Below, piece after piece: positions 22,581-30,800 of a stretch of 64,000 bases of DNA. The translations under genes and the position numbers were made by a program. Position 1 is the stretch's first letter, and each line of letters begins with the position of its first letter. The notes below the pieces were generated by a model. That model was given only the letters and a program-made list of their open reading frames with translations. It searched no databases and had not been told where the DNA came from. Origin of the DNA: Aporhodopirellula aestuarii (GTDB taxonomy: Bacteria; Planctomycetota; Planctomycetia; Pirellulales; Pirellulaceae); contig NZ_JAMQBK010000024.1 in assembly GCF_023701485.1 (NCBI RefSeq), positions 186,001 through 250,000 of the forward strand. Reading direction: 5' to 3'.

Positions 22581-22901
22581 ATGTCCACACGAGCGACGAT
22601 CGCAGTCCGCCGCGCCGACCGAACATACGCAGCGGTCTACCTTCATTACGACGGTTACCCCGAACACACAGGAGAAATTCTGATGCAAAGCTACCAAACT
22701 CAAACCGCCGCCGAGGAACTCGTCTCCCACGGCGACCTTCGATGCCTGAACCGCGAGACCGGCGAGGCCGAACGATTCTCAGACGGTGATCCGCCGGCCA
22801 AGTTGCCGACCAACGACTCGCTGATTGATTTCGCGAGAAATTGCGGCGCTCGATTCGTCTATGTCTTTGACGACGGAGCTTGGTCGTGCAAGGAACTCTA
22901 G
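22581..22901 (+). CDS. Phage small protein of the STRATIAV / HYDGYPEH type (106 aa)
   Basis: The protein starts MSTRATIAVRRADRTYAAVY and continues LHYDGYPEHTGEILMQSY, a combination I recognise from many phage and plasmid hypothetical proteins. RBS AAGGAGCAACCACC is strong. The last part (FARNCGARFVYVFDDGAWSC) completes a small alpha/beta fold. No function is known. Its stop is directly adjacent to the stop of the convergent methyltransferase gene. Confidence 0.85.
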   Translation: MSTRATIAVRRADRTYAAVYLHYDGYPEHTGEILMQSYQTQTAAEELVSHGDLRCLNRETGEAERFSDGDPPAKLPTNDSLIDFARNCGARFVYVFDDGAWSCKEL

Positions 22902-24212
22902 TCACCGCATGTTCTCCTCGCGTCTGCCCACTGGGATCGGCGATTCGCCGGTCCGTTCGAGGATTGCTTTCTTGCCGGTGAAGCGTTGGTAGCGATCAAC
23001 GATCACGTCGCAGTACGGCGGATCGAGTTCCATCAAGAATGCCTTGCGCCCCGTCTGCTCCGCGCCGATCAGCGTCGAGCCACTGCCGCCAAACAAGTCG
23101 AGCACGTTCTCGCCTTTCCGCGACGAGTATTGCATCGCCAAAACCGCGAGTTCGGCGGGCTTGCCAGTGAGGTGTTCGAGCTTCTGCGGAGCGATTTTCT
23201 TGACGTGCCACAGGTCCGTCGCGTTGTTTGGCCCAAAGAATTTGTGACCAGCACCTTCTTTCCATCCATAGAACGCCCATTCATGTGCCCCCATGAAGTC
23301 TTTGCGGGTCATCACGGGGTGTTGCTTGTCCCAGATGATGGCCTGGGAAAAATACAAACCGGCTGCGGCCAGGACCGGCGGGTAGTTGGCGATGTTGGAG
23401 AAGCCACCCCAGATGTAAAAGCAACGGCCGGGTTCGAGCACGCGAGTGATGTTGCCAAACCACGCTTTCAACAATCGGTCGAACTCTTCGTCGGACACAA
23501 AGTCATTCGCAAGCGGCCGATCCTTGGCCCGCATCTTCTTCGGGCCTTCCTTCGTCTTGCCCTTGCCAGCCTCGAACGACGAATTGCCGGCCGCGATCGC
23601 ATTCTTGCTGCGAGGTTCCACCTTCACGTTGTACGGTGGATCGGTATTGCAAAGGTGAATCTTCGCGCCGGAGAGCAGACGATCGAGGTCTTCGACGCTG
23701 GTCGAGTCACCACACATCAGTCGATGGTCGCCGAGGATCCAAATGTCGCCGCGCTGCGTGATCGCTTCGTCTGGCGGTTCGGGGATGTCGTCTGGATCCG
23801 TCAAACCCTGCGTTACACCGGGATCGAGCAGCTTGGCGAGTTCATCATCGTCGAAACCGAGCAACTCAACATCAAAACCTGATTCTTGTAATCCGCCGAT
23901 TTCCAAGGGCAACAGGTCGTAGTCCCACTGCGCGTTCTCGCCAGTCCGGTTGTCGGCGATCCGGTACGCTTTTACCGCTTCAGGTTCGAGGTCCGTCGCG
24001 ATGTGAACGGGGACTTCGGCGAGTCCGAGTTTTTTCGCCGCCTTGAACCGTGTATGGCCGACGATAATGACACCGTCGGTATCGACCACGATCGGCTGGC
24101 GAAACCCGAACTCGTTGATCGAGAGGATGACGGCATCAACGGCGTCGTCATTGATGCGAGGATTGTTCTCGTAAGGCTTGATTCGATCAAGCGACCACAT
24201 TTCGACCTGCAT
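22902..24212 (-). CDS. ParB-domain DNA methyltransferase (N6-adenine/N4-cytosine, beta class order)
   Basis: The 436-aa protein has an N-terminal ParB/Srx-like nuclease-fold domain (residues about 1-125; NPRINDDAVDAVILSINEFG, VIIVGHTRFKAAKKLGL, YRIADNRTGENAQWD). A methylase domain follows: DPPY catalytic motif at about residue 190 (LCNTDPPYNVKVEPRSKN) and the SAM-binding VLDLFGGSGSTLIGAEQ at about 370. This order, catalytic motif before SAM motif, is the beta group. Phages carry such enzymes to modify their DNA, either against host restriction or to regulate replication. It heads no obvious restriction partner in this module. Confidence 0.95.
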   Translation of the reverse strand: MQVEMWSLDRIKPYENNPRINDDAVDAVILSINEFGFRQPIVVDTDGVIIVGHTRFKAAKKLGLAEVPVHIATDLEPEAVKAYRIADNRTGENAQWDYDLLPLEIGGLQESGFDVELLGFDDDELAKLLDPGVTQGLTDPDDIPEPPDEAITQRGDIWILGDHRLMCGDSTSVEDLDRLLSGAKIHLCNTDPPYNVKVEPRSKNAIAAGNSSFEAGKGKTKEGPKKMRAKDRPLANDFVSDEEFDRLLKAWFGNITRVLEPGRCFYIWGGFSNIANYPPVLAAAGLYFSQAIIWDKQHPVMTRKDFMGAHEWAFYGWKEGAGHKFFGPNNATDLWHVKKIAPQKLEHLTGKPAELAVLAMQYSSRKGENVLDLFGGSGSTLIGAEQTGRKAFLMELDPPYCDVIVDRYQRFTGKKAILERTGESPIPVGRREENMR

Positions 24213-24601
24213 GTTTGCCCTTCCAAGGCGAGAGAATGAAACGGGAAGGGTTGGGTCGGTCGTTGGTTTGATGGGTGGTTGGTTGGGGATCCGATGCGTT
24301 CGGACGGACGTGAATTTTCGTTCGGACAGCCGAAACTAACTGTGCCTAATAAGGCTGCTGTTCCCGCGGCCCTGACCAGAGAACGGATCGGCCGGGAGTA
24401 CCTACGCGTTGAGAAGCGTCATGAATGAATCCGTCAGACAGCCCCCTCATGCGTGCAAACGTGTATCGCGGGCGAGTGGGACTGACACGCTGACGCATTA
24501 GGAGAGAGAGTGTTTTTATTCGTATATCGTTGGGTTTCCGCGTACCAAAACCGTCAGCTAATCCGTCAGTTTGACTCTCTGACGTTTGCTGACAGATTCG
24601 A
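24213..24601. other. Intergenic region between methyltransferase and Prim-Pol genes
   Basis: 389 bases without a credible gene. It holds most of the CTGACG repeats, an AT-rich patch (GTTTTTATTCGTATATCG at about 24511) and an RBS-like CTTCCAAGGCGAGAG for nearby genes only on paper. Iterons plus an AT-rich patch are typical of origins. Confidence 0.6.
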
Positions 24602-24684
24602 TCATTCCAGGCCTAAATCGTTCGCATTGGTCGCCAACACGTCAGAATCGTCCGCATCATCGCTGACGGATTGGCTGACGGATT
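24428..24684. repeat. Iteron-like cluster of CTGACGGATT repeats (candidate replication origin)
   Basis: CTGACGGATT occurs at 24663-24672 and 24675-24684, CTGACAGATT at 24589-24598, and the reverse form AATCCGTCAG at 24428-24437 and 24560-24569. Shorter cores CTGACG/CGTCAG are at 24490-24495, 24550-24557, 24579-24584 and 24640-24645. Nine sites in about 260 bases span the intergenic gap and the last codons of the Prim-Pol gene. Confidence 0.7.
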
Positions 24685-26872
24685 GTTTGGGCAGATCGGG
24701 CACCGTGGTGAGGCGATAGCCCGACGCCGGTTTGGTTCGCGTTTCGATCGTGACCGGTTCGATGTCTTCTTGCTGCATCAGCGTTTGTACGATTTGATCG
24801 AAGTCGCTTGCCTTCAACGTCATCGAACGCATCATTTCACGGCGAGCCATGGTGTAGTTGGGTCGGTCGGCGAGACGTTTTTTGAATTTCAAGCACTCGG
24901 CGTGAAACGGGTTCTCGGCGACGTGAACGGATGCGAGGTAGAGTTGCCGGCGGGTTTGGTGCAGTGAAAACTCGCTGGCCCAACGCACGGCATCAATCGA
25001 AATCATCGGCTGCAGATGGTTTTCGCTGACCGCGTAGATCAACGCCAGCTTTTTGGCATGCTCGCACGTCCGACTCCATGCGGCACGAGCCACCTCGTCC
25101 CCAGCGTCGTCGGCCTTGTCGTATTCCACCTCGGTTTGTTCACGCAACTGCGTAATCGCGTCCTCCGCTTCCGGCGTGAACGCTACACGCAGCGGTTTGG
25201 GATGGAACTTCATGAAATTGCCAGTGCCCGGCTCGAAATCCGCCCACCACTTCGCGATCTCCAGAACCTCCTCAGGAACGTCTCTTGCCGATCCGGGCGT
25301 TTGCCCTTTGCCACGCTTGCCGACGTCGATGATATTCAGCCGGGCAAAGAAGCCGTTGGTCAACATTCGCTTCGATAACGACTCGTAGAAGTATTGAGGC
25401 GTCGCAGTGCCGAACAACGTCAGGTGGGGCTGATCGACATGGATTGCCTCTTTCTGGTTTGCTTTCACGCGGATCGGATAGACATCGCCAGCGGATGTGT
25501 AGAGCGTCAACAAAATGTTCGGAATCGACTCGCGGCTGTTTTCTCGGTCGAGATTGATCTGCCGCAAAACACCGTCCATTTCATCGTTCTGAAACAACAT
25601 GCGTCCGCTGCGAACCAGGGCGTCCTGGATTCCTTCGCCCGACGCGAACTTGTCACCGATCGAAGTCGCCTCGCCAATCTGGAAAAGGACTTGCGAGTTG
25701 ACCTTTCGAGGGAATTCTTTACCGGTTCCGCTACCGGCGAGCGCGAGCAGGTAGAGATTCGTACGAAGATCACCGGCGGTCGCGACTTTGCGACCGGCCA
25801 AGAACGACTGCAACGCCATCGCGCCGCAAAAGGCAAGGCCGATGTTCGGGTAGGGTGCGTTGGCGAGCGAGAAGTCCATGACGCGGCGAACGAACCCGGG
25901 AACTTCAAACAACCGCTCGGGCAACATCCCTGGATCCGCGATTCCCGTGAACTTGGACAATGGCTTTGCGTCTTTGGAAACCGTCTTCTTCGGTTTCGTC
26001 ATGAAACCGGACAGATCGACTTCGCTTGCCGTTTCGATCGGACCGTCATCGCGGAGCCAACCAAACGGCCGGTCGTGGGACTTAGTCGCGGCTTGATTGA
26101 TTTTGTGTTGCAGTTCGCGATCGGACCAGGGCGGGACGCATCGAGGGTTGTAGTCCGCCGCGAGAATCGCCAGGGCACGATCCGGTTCGATGCCAAAACC
26201 GTGAACCAGCGCTGTCGCGGCGGCGAAGGTTTGCGAGTGACCGCTGCTGCCCGCAATCGCTGGCGGCATGGCGTTCAAATAGGCAATGGCTCGGGCCTCG
26301 ACATCTCCATCCGACGCAGACCGCGTCGATGAGGTCGGCTGCTTGATTGATACCTGCACACCACGTTTGACGATCACGGCGTCAGCCAGAGCTTTCACGC
26401 ACGCAGCCAACATGGGTGCAGGAACGGTTGCGGGTTCATTGTCGAGGACATCGTACGGTTCGCCTTCGGGATGGATGCTGGGGCCGACGACGGTTTGAGT
26501 CCCGGTGGATCGAAGCTCAACAATCATCGAGCCGTCGTTTGGATCGGCGTGTTTCTCGGTTGTCGCGCCAGCGGCGATGTACCAACGATGCGAACGGGGT
26601 GCCGACGGCCGGCCAGTTACTGCCACAGTCGGTGGCAGATATTGATCGGCCAGTTCAATCGCTTCGGCGCAATCGAGATCGACGTCGACGATCCAACCGG
26701 ACGGCTCGCCGAGAATGATGCCGATATTGCTGTTCTCGGGAAACGCTTCGGGCTTCAATCGCAACTTTGTCCAGTCGCGGCGCGACGGCGACTTTGACCG
26801 AGGGCGCAGCGGCACGCAGTACCAGCCACGTTGGCGATAAATCGCAACTTGTTCCCGCACATCGGCTATCAA
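24602..26872 (-). CDS. Prim-Pol plus DUF3987 replication protein
   Basis: The 756-aa protein begins with a bifunctional primase/polymerase domain (residues about 8-170: YRQRGWYCVPLRPRSKSPSR, IGIILGEPSGWIVDVDLDCA with the Asp-x-Asp metal site, VELRSTGTQTVVGPSIHPEG). A middle segment contains the primase-associated helical piece (HGFGIEPDRALAILAADYNP). Residues about 320-700 are a DUF3987 ATPase with Walker A LALAGSGTGKE and the Q-N-D-E-M-D and LTLFGTATP motifs. It likely primes and helps unwind element DNA. The extreme C-terminus (KQSVSQSVSDDADDSD) is encoded by part of the iteron cluster. It overlaps the upstream helicase gene by four bases. Confidence 0.92.
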   Translation of the reverse strand: MIADVREQVAIYRQRGWYCVPLRPRSKSPSRRDWTKLRLKPEAFPENSNIGIILGEPSGWIVDVDLDCAEAIELADQYLPPTVAVTGRPSAPRSHRWYIAAGATTEKHADPNDGSMIVELRSTGTQTVVGPSIHPEGEPYDVLDNEPATVPAPMLAACVKALADAVIVKRGVQVSIKQPTSSTRSASDGDVEARAIAYLNAMPPAIAGSSGHSQTFAAATALVHGFGIEPDRALAILAADYNPRCVPPWSDRELQHKINQAATKSHDRPFGWLRDDGPIETASEVDLSGFMTKPKKTVSKDAKPLSKFTGIADPGMLPERLFEVPGFVRRVMDFSLANAPYPNIGLAFCGAMALQSFLAGRKVATAGDLRTNLYLLALAGSGTGKEFPRKVNSQVLFQIGEATSIGDKFASGEGIQDALVRSGRMLFQNDEMDGVLRQINLDRENSRESIPNILLTLYTSAGDVYPIRVKANQKEAIHVDQPHLTLFGTATPQYFYESLSKRMLTNGFFARLNIIDVGKRGKGQTPGSARDVPEEVLEIAKWWADFEPGTGNFMKFHPKPLRVAFTPEAEDAITQLREQTEVEYDKADDAGDEVARAAWSRTCEHAKKLALIYAVSENHLQPMISIDAVRWASEFSLHQTRRQLYLASVHVAENPFHAECLKFKKRLADRPNYTMARREMMRSMTLKASDFDQIVQTLMQQEDIEPVTIETRTKPASGYRLTTVPDLPKQSVSQSVSDDADDSDVLATNANDLGLE

Positions 26873-28533
26873 AATGGGGCCTCTTCCAATGCCGCATTTG
26901 GAATCTCGCCGAGTGTCTGCTTGATGATGCGATCGTATTTCTGGCCTGCGATTGAGCGAACAATCAGCTTTTCGGTCGCCGCGAGAAGCCCCGAGCCGGC
27001 AACATCAACCGCTTCTTCCGCGTTCGATGGGCACGGATCGAGACAGCGTTCACTCCACCAAGCCTCGGCTTTGCGACGTGCGTAGCCAGAGTGCTCGATG
27101 CAGATGTACTCGCTTTGCCAACGTTCGAGGCCGATCATGTAGTCAACGCGCAGGCATCGTGGTGCGTCTTCGTCCGCGTCGCGTTTGCGATGGACGCGAT
27201 AGATGATGTCTTGGACGTCGTACTCGGTGTCAGTGACTTCGCCAGACAATACTCCGGCCTCCGACGCCTGTGCATCATGAGCTTCTCGCTCGGGTGGCGG
27301 GAAGGGATGACCGCACTCGGGACAGTTGGCATAGCCGCATGCAACCAAAGCGTGACACTTCTCACACTCCTTGGCTGGCGGTTCTTGTCCGGGGCGAGCG
27401 GCTTTGTCCTTCGGTTTGATCTGGTCGATCGGTCCGTGGCGTTCAATGTTGCCGCCAAAGTCGAGGACCAGGCAGTTTTCCTTGCCGGGATGCAAACGAA
27501 AACCTCGACCGACGCATTGATAAAGCAAGCCAGGCGACATCGTGGGACGCAGCATCACCACGCAATCGACTCGCGGTGCGTCGAAACCGGTGGTGAGCAC
27601 GTTTACGTTGCAGAGAAAGCGTAGCGGTTCGGTTTCGATCAACGATGTTGGGGCATCGCCACGGAAGCGGGCCAACAGTTCGTCTCGTTCGCCCGCTGGT
27701 GTTTCGCCGGTCACGAAACCGCACTCGATGCCGTGATTTTCCCGCAACACTTCAACGACACGCCGCCCGTGTGCGACGGACGACGCAAAGATCAACACTG
27801 CCCGGCGATCGACCGTCAGTTCAACGATTTCGCCACACGCGGCGGACACGAGGGCGTCGTCGTTGACCAACGATTCGACTTCTTCACTGACGAACTCGCC
27901 GGCGCGGAGATGAAGGCCACCAAAATCGGCTCGATTCACGCCGGCCTTGGAAATGAGCGGACTCAGGTATCCGTCACGAATCAATTTCTTGATGCCGATT
28001 TCGTAGCAGACTTGATTCAAGAAATGGTCCGCCGAGCAGATCATGCCGGAATCGAGGCGGAACGGAGTCGCTGTCAGGCCGATCACGCGAACGTGCGGAT
28101 TGATAACCTTGCAGTCGGCCAGGAACTGCCGATACATGCCGTCGCCCTTCTTTGAGATCAAATGGGCTTCATCGACGACGATCAGATCAAATGGATCGAG
28201 GTCACACGCTCGCTTGTAGATGCTCTGAATGCCAGCGACGAGAACGGGGGTGTTCGTGTCGCGTTTCTTGAGGCCAGCTGAATACAGGCCGACCTTGATG
28301 TCGGGACACAGACGGCGAACCTTGTCGGCGTTCTGTTCGAGTAATTCTTTGACGTGCGCCAAGATCAATACGCGACCATTCCATTGCGTCACAGCGTCGG
28401 ACGCGATCTTAGCCAGCACGAGACTCTTGCCCGCCCCCGTCGGCAAGACCGCAACAGGGTTATCGTCGCGGTTTCGCAGGTGATCGTAGACCGCATCGAC
28501 GGCGGCTTGCTGGTAGGAACGCAGTTTCATCAC
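26869..28533 (-). CDS. DEAD/DEAH superfamily 2 helicase with zinc ribbon
   Basis: A 554-aa SF2 helicase of the type found in phage replication modules. Motif Q/I: LRSYQQAAVDAVYDHLRNRD and VLPTGAGKS (residues about 31-38). DEAH box: LIVVDEAHLISK at about 121. Motif III: GLTATP, motif VI: QCVGRGFRLHPGKENCLVLD. After the helicase core comes a zinc ribbon with CEKCHALVACGYANCPECGH (about 387-406), then a C-terminal domain (about 430-554) with Trp- and Cys-containing segments. It overlaps RusA and Prim-Pol genes by four bases each, so the replication genes are one operon. Confidence 0.93.
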   Translation of the reverse strand: MMKLRSYQQAAVDAVYDHLRNRDDNPVAVLPTGAGKSLVLAKIASDAVTQWNGRVLILAHVKELLEQNADKVRRLCPDIKVGLYSAGLKKRDTNTPVLVAGIQSIYKRACDLDPFDLIVVDEAHLISKKGDGMYRQFLADCKVINPHVRVIGLTATPFRLDSGMICSADHFLNQVCYEIGIKKLIRDGYLSPLISKAGVNRADFGGLHLRAGEFVSEEVESLVNDDALVSAACGEIVELTVDRRAVLIFASSVAHGRRVVEVLRENHGIECGFVTGETPAGERDELLARFRGDAPTSLIETEPLRFLCNVNVLTTGFDAPRVDCVVMLRPTMSPGLLYQCVGRGFRLHPGKENCLVLDFGGNIERHGPIDQIKPKDKAARPGQEPPAKECEKCHALVACGYANCPECGHPFPPPEREAHDAQASEAGVLSGEVTDTEYDVQDIIYRVHRKRDADEDAPRCLRVDYMIGLERWQSEYICIEHSGYARRKAEAWWSERCLDPCPSNAEEAVDVAGSGLLAATEKLIVRSIAGQKYDRIIKQTLGEIPNAALEEAPF

Positions 28534-29048
28534 ATCAACTCCCCGTTGTGCCGTTTGCTACCTCGTTCGATTGGCAGCGCTGGTGGCAGCAGGTCGTTGA
28601 TGAAAGTGCAACTCTCGCAGATGCGATTGCCTGGACCTGTGGAAACAAAGGCCTCGTCGCAACGCAAGCACGAACGAAAGCCAGCTTTCCCGATCGGTGC
28701 AGGGATGCGTTGAATCACAACTTCGGCGTTGCCCGCTTTCGGTGCCGGCTCCCGTTTCTCGATCGTTAATCGCACGATCTGGCTATCGTCCTCGTACGCA
28801 CCGCCCCACTGCATCGAGTCCAGCATCGCCTTCAAGCAATTGTCGACATCACGCCGGCGTCGATCGGGCGGATGGACGACGATGTCGACGATCAAATCGC
28901 CTGTGAGCGTTTCGATGTTCTTACGATTCAGCAGCGAACTGACGGCCGCTCGATACTTCCTGCCTTCCTTGCTGATCAACACGCGATTGCCAACGTGTCG
29001 CCAGTAATGATTGACCGAAGGCGGATAGGGCAACGTGAGTCGGATCAT
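28530..29048 (-). CDS. rusA: RusA-type Holliday junction resolvase with C-terminal zinc ribbon
   Basis: Residues 1 to about 115 are RusA: LTLPYPPSVNHYWRHVGNRV, DLIVDIVVHPPDRRRRDVDN, CLKAMLDSMQWGGAYEDDSQ with the expected Asp residues that bind metal. RusA normally ends near 120 residues. Here a 55-residue extension follows with a four-Cys ribbon, FRSCLRCDEAFVSTGPGNRI and CESC. The extension may aid DNA or partner binding. The enzyme resolves recombination intermediates before packaging. It lies between the DUF669 gene and the helicase gene. Confidence 0.92.
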   Translation of the reverse strand: MIRLTLPYPPSVNHYWRHVGNRVLISKEGRKYRAAVSSLLNRKNIETLTGDLIVDIVVHPPDRRRRDVDNCLKAMLDSMQWGGAYEDDSQIVRLTIEKREPAPKAGNAEVVIQRIPAPIGKAGFRSCLRCDEAFVSTGPGNRICESCTFINDLLPPALPIERGSKRHNGELM

Positions 29049-29074
29049 GGTGGCTTACTTCGATGTTCAACGAG

Positions 29075-29116
29075 CGAATAAAAACACCCAGCCAACAATC
29101 CATTGCTGACTGGGTG
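29075..29116 (-). terminator. Intrinsic terminator after the DUF669 gene (minus strand)
   Basis: Arms CACCCAG (29110-29116 on the minus strand) and CTGGGTG (29085-29091), followed on the minus strand by TTTTTATTCG. It lies 26 bases after the stop of the DUF669 gene and may partly separate it from rusA. Confidence 0.65.
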
Positions 29117-29141
29117 CCGTTCCTTGGAAGCTGTCGGGCGG

Positions 29142-29615
29142 TTAACGCTTCCAAGGCGGGGACGCGGACTGGTCGTCCGAACCGCTGACTTGCGAGGCGG
29201 CGATCGGTTGAGCCACAGCGTCCTTCTTCGAGTAGCCCTTCACTTCGTTTTGCAACTCGCCGGTGTCGTTGCGGCGTTTCACTCGCACATGAATCACGCA
29301 TGGCAAGTTATGTAAGTCCGCCGAGTCGGTTGGCACCAAGACGCCAACCGACCGGCAGATCGCAGACAACTCCCGCCGGGCGATTTCCACCGCGGTCGCG
29401 TTGGGGTTGTCGAGGTTGAGTCGCACCCAGAGAAGACGGTTTGCGTACTCGCCCTCCACGATCTGAAACGTCAACTGCAGATAGTTTCCAGAGCCGGATT
29501 TGGTGGGCTTCATTTCGCTATCGGTGATGACAGCGACATACTTGCCAGCGGGGATCGGTTCGAGATCGTCGGCTGGTTCGACGGTGTTGGCATCAAAGCC
29601 GTTGAGATTTGCCAT
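29142..29615 (-). CDS. DUF669 family protein (phage ssDNA-binding/annealing partner)
   Basis: ATG at 29615 is chosen; the frame to 29792 overlaps the ATPase gene and has no good sequence. The 157-aa protein shows the DUF669 pattern: PADDLEPIPAGKYVAVITDS, EMKPTKSGSGNYLQLTFQIV, NRLLWVRLNLDNPNATAVEI, and the late VIHVRVKRRNDTGELQNEVK. The acidic/Trp tail (SGSDDQSASPPWKR) resembles single-stranded-DNA-binding proteins, whose tails recruit partners. In phages such genes pair with a RecA-like (Sak4) ATPase, as here. Gap to the ATPase gene is 55 bases. Confidence 0.88.
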   Translation of the reverse strand: MANLNGFDANTVEPADDLEPIPAGKYVAVITDSEMKPTKSGSGNYLQLTFQIVEGEYANRLLWVRLNLDNPNATAVEIARRELSAICRSVGVLVPTDSADLHNLPCVIHVRVKRRNDTGELQNEVKGYSKKDAVAQPIAASQVSGSDDQSASPPWKR

Positions 29616-29670
29616 GGTAAGTCTGTGGTCCTTCGTTTGGAGTCTGTAGAAAGAGAATTGGTTGAGTCGT

Positions 29671-30429
29671 TTAGTTGGCCGACATCGCTGCCACGAACGC
29701 CGCCCACGAGAGCGGCAATTCTTCAGCGATGCCGTAACGATTCTTGGCAACGCAACTGGGCGATCCGTAAGCACGCACGACGCGTTCGCCACCGTCTTTG
29801 CCGATCGCGTGAGCGATGGTGCGTTTGCGGTTGAAACCTCCGTCTTCGCTCTGCGTGCGCATCTTTCGCGTCGCGAACAGCACGGCGTCGCACCACTCTT
29901 TCACCAGGGCAGCGGCGTGCTTGTGCAGTCGCGGCGAATAGCGGTCGTAGGGTGAGGACTCGGGATCCTCGAACCGTTCGACCTTGGAATGGGCGATCAA
30001 GACCGTCACCATGCCGCGCGAACGCAGCACATTGAGCAGGTCGAGTACTTCACGCCACAGAGAGAGGGCGTGCATGTAACCGCGGGCATACCCGCCGTCG
30101 ACCTTCTCAATCGACTCGACGGCATACTGCTGACAGAGTTTGTCCCAGACGAGACGCTCCAGCCAATCGAGCGAGTCGATCACGACGGATTCGTAATCGT
30201 GCTTCTCATTGACGAGCGTTTTCAGGGCGGCAATGACGTCATCGAACTTCGTCGCCAGCGGAAAGCGATCGCATTCGATTTCGTCGAGACCGTCTTCCGT
30301 TTGAATGAAGATCGGTTTTGGGGCTTCGCTGCCAAACGTTGACTTGCCGATGCCTTCGACACCGTAAAGCAAGACACGAGGCGGCTTCGATTGCCGGCCA
30401 GATTGAATGGTTGTGAGTAAGTTGGTCAT
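29671..30429 (-). CDS. Sak4-like AAA ATPase (phage recombination protein)
   Basis: The 252-aa protein is a single-domain RecA-like ATPase: Walker A LLYGVEGIGKSTFGSEAPKP (residues about 20-40), then IFIQTEDGLDEIECDRFPLA, Walker B ESVVIDSLDWLE, and SRGMVTVLIAHSKVERFEDP. This combination matches the phage 'AAA_24/ATP-binding' group that includes Sak4 annealases, which work with an SSB-like partner (the neighbouring DUF669). The frame is complete with normal length. It is followed by the 77-aa gene upstream (43 bases). Confidence 0.9.
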   Translation of the reverse strand: MTNLLTTIQSGRQSKPPRVLLYGVEGIGKSTFGSEAPKPIFIQTEDGLDEIECDRFPLATKFDDVIAALKTLVNEKHDYESVVIDSLDWLERLVWDKLCQQYAVESIEKVDGGYARGYMHALSLWREVLDLLNVLRSRGMVTVLIAHSKVERFEDPESSPYDRYSPRLHKHAAALVKEWCDAVLFATRKMRTQSEDGGFNRKRTIAHAIGKDGGERVVRAYGSPSCVAKNRYGIAEELPLSWAAFVAAMSAN

Positions 30430-30471
30430 GGGTTGGATAGTTCCTTCGTTGAATGGTTGGGATGGCTGGAA

Positions 30472-30705
30472 TTACAGAGTCGGGATCGCTTCGATGTCGA
30501 AATTGCCATCGCGATCGCTGGTCACGAGGTAGTGCTTGAAATCAATTTGGGCGACGAACCGTTGGTTGGTTCCCAGTTGCTTGCGGAGCGACTTGCACGC
30601 TCCGGTGAAATCTCGTGACGCTTCGTTGAAGCGGTCGGCCGATCGCAAGTAACGGCCGACCGCCAATGAAAGTGCTACGCGGCGTTCAATGTCCAAATCA
30701 CTCAT
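30472..30705 (-). CDS. Hypothetical protein, first gene of the recombination unit (77 aa)
   Basis: The protein, MSDLDIERRVALSLAVGRYL, has a helical N-terminal half (RSADRFNEASRDFTGACKSL) and a short strand-rich end (HYLVTSDRDGNFDIEAIPTL). Not recognised. It starts 54 bases after the third copy of the bipartite motif and directly precedes the Sak4-like gene, so it is probably the first gene of the replication transcript. Confidence 0.68.
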   Translation of the reverse strand: MSDLDIERRVALSLAVGRYLRSADRFNEASRDFTGACKSLRKQLGTNQRFVAQIDFKHYLVTSDRDGNFDIEAIPTL

Positions 30706-30758
30706 TCGCTAACCTGGTGGATGGGAGGTTTGATGTTCCGACGACCCGTTGGCCGCCC

Positions 30759-30795
30759 CTGGTTACCTATGCCGTGAATTGGTCGCCCTGTACGC
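30759..30795 (-). promoter_or_regulatory. Bipartite intergenic motif, copy 3 (candidate promoter of replication genes)
   Basis: Minus strand: GCGTACA, 13 bases, ACGGCATAGGTAACCAG, identical over the whole second half to copy 2 at 15.7 kb. It fills the 95-base gap between the sigma-like gene and the 77-aa gene. Confidence 0.58.
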
Positions 30796-30800
30796 CAATC

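Noticed and set aside
18517-22901. Integron-like cassette array
   Set aside because: No integrase and no attC-like sites; the repeats lie upstream of genes and carry RBSs, unlike attC.
22902-24212. Complete restriction-modification system in the phage module
   Set aside because: The methyltransferase has no restriction gene beside it; the small neighbours show no nuclease motif.
24428-24684. CRISPR array
   Set aside because: The repeats are 6-10 bases, unevenly spaced and in both orientations; no spacers of constant length and no cas genes.
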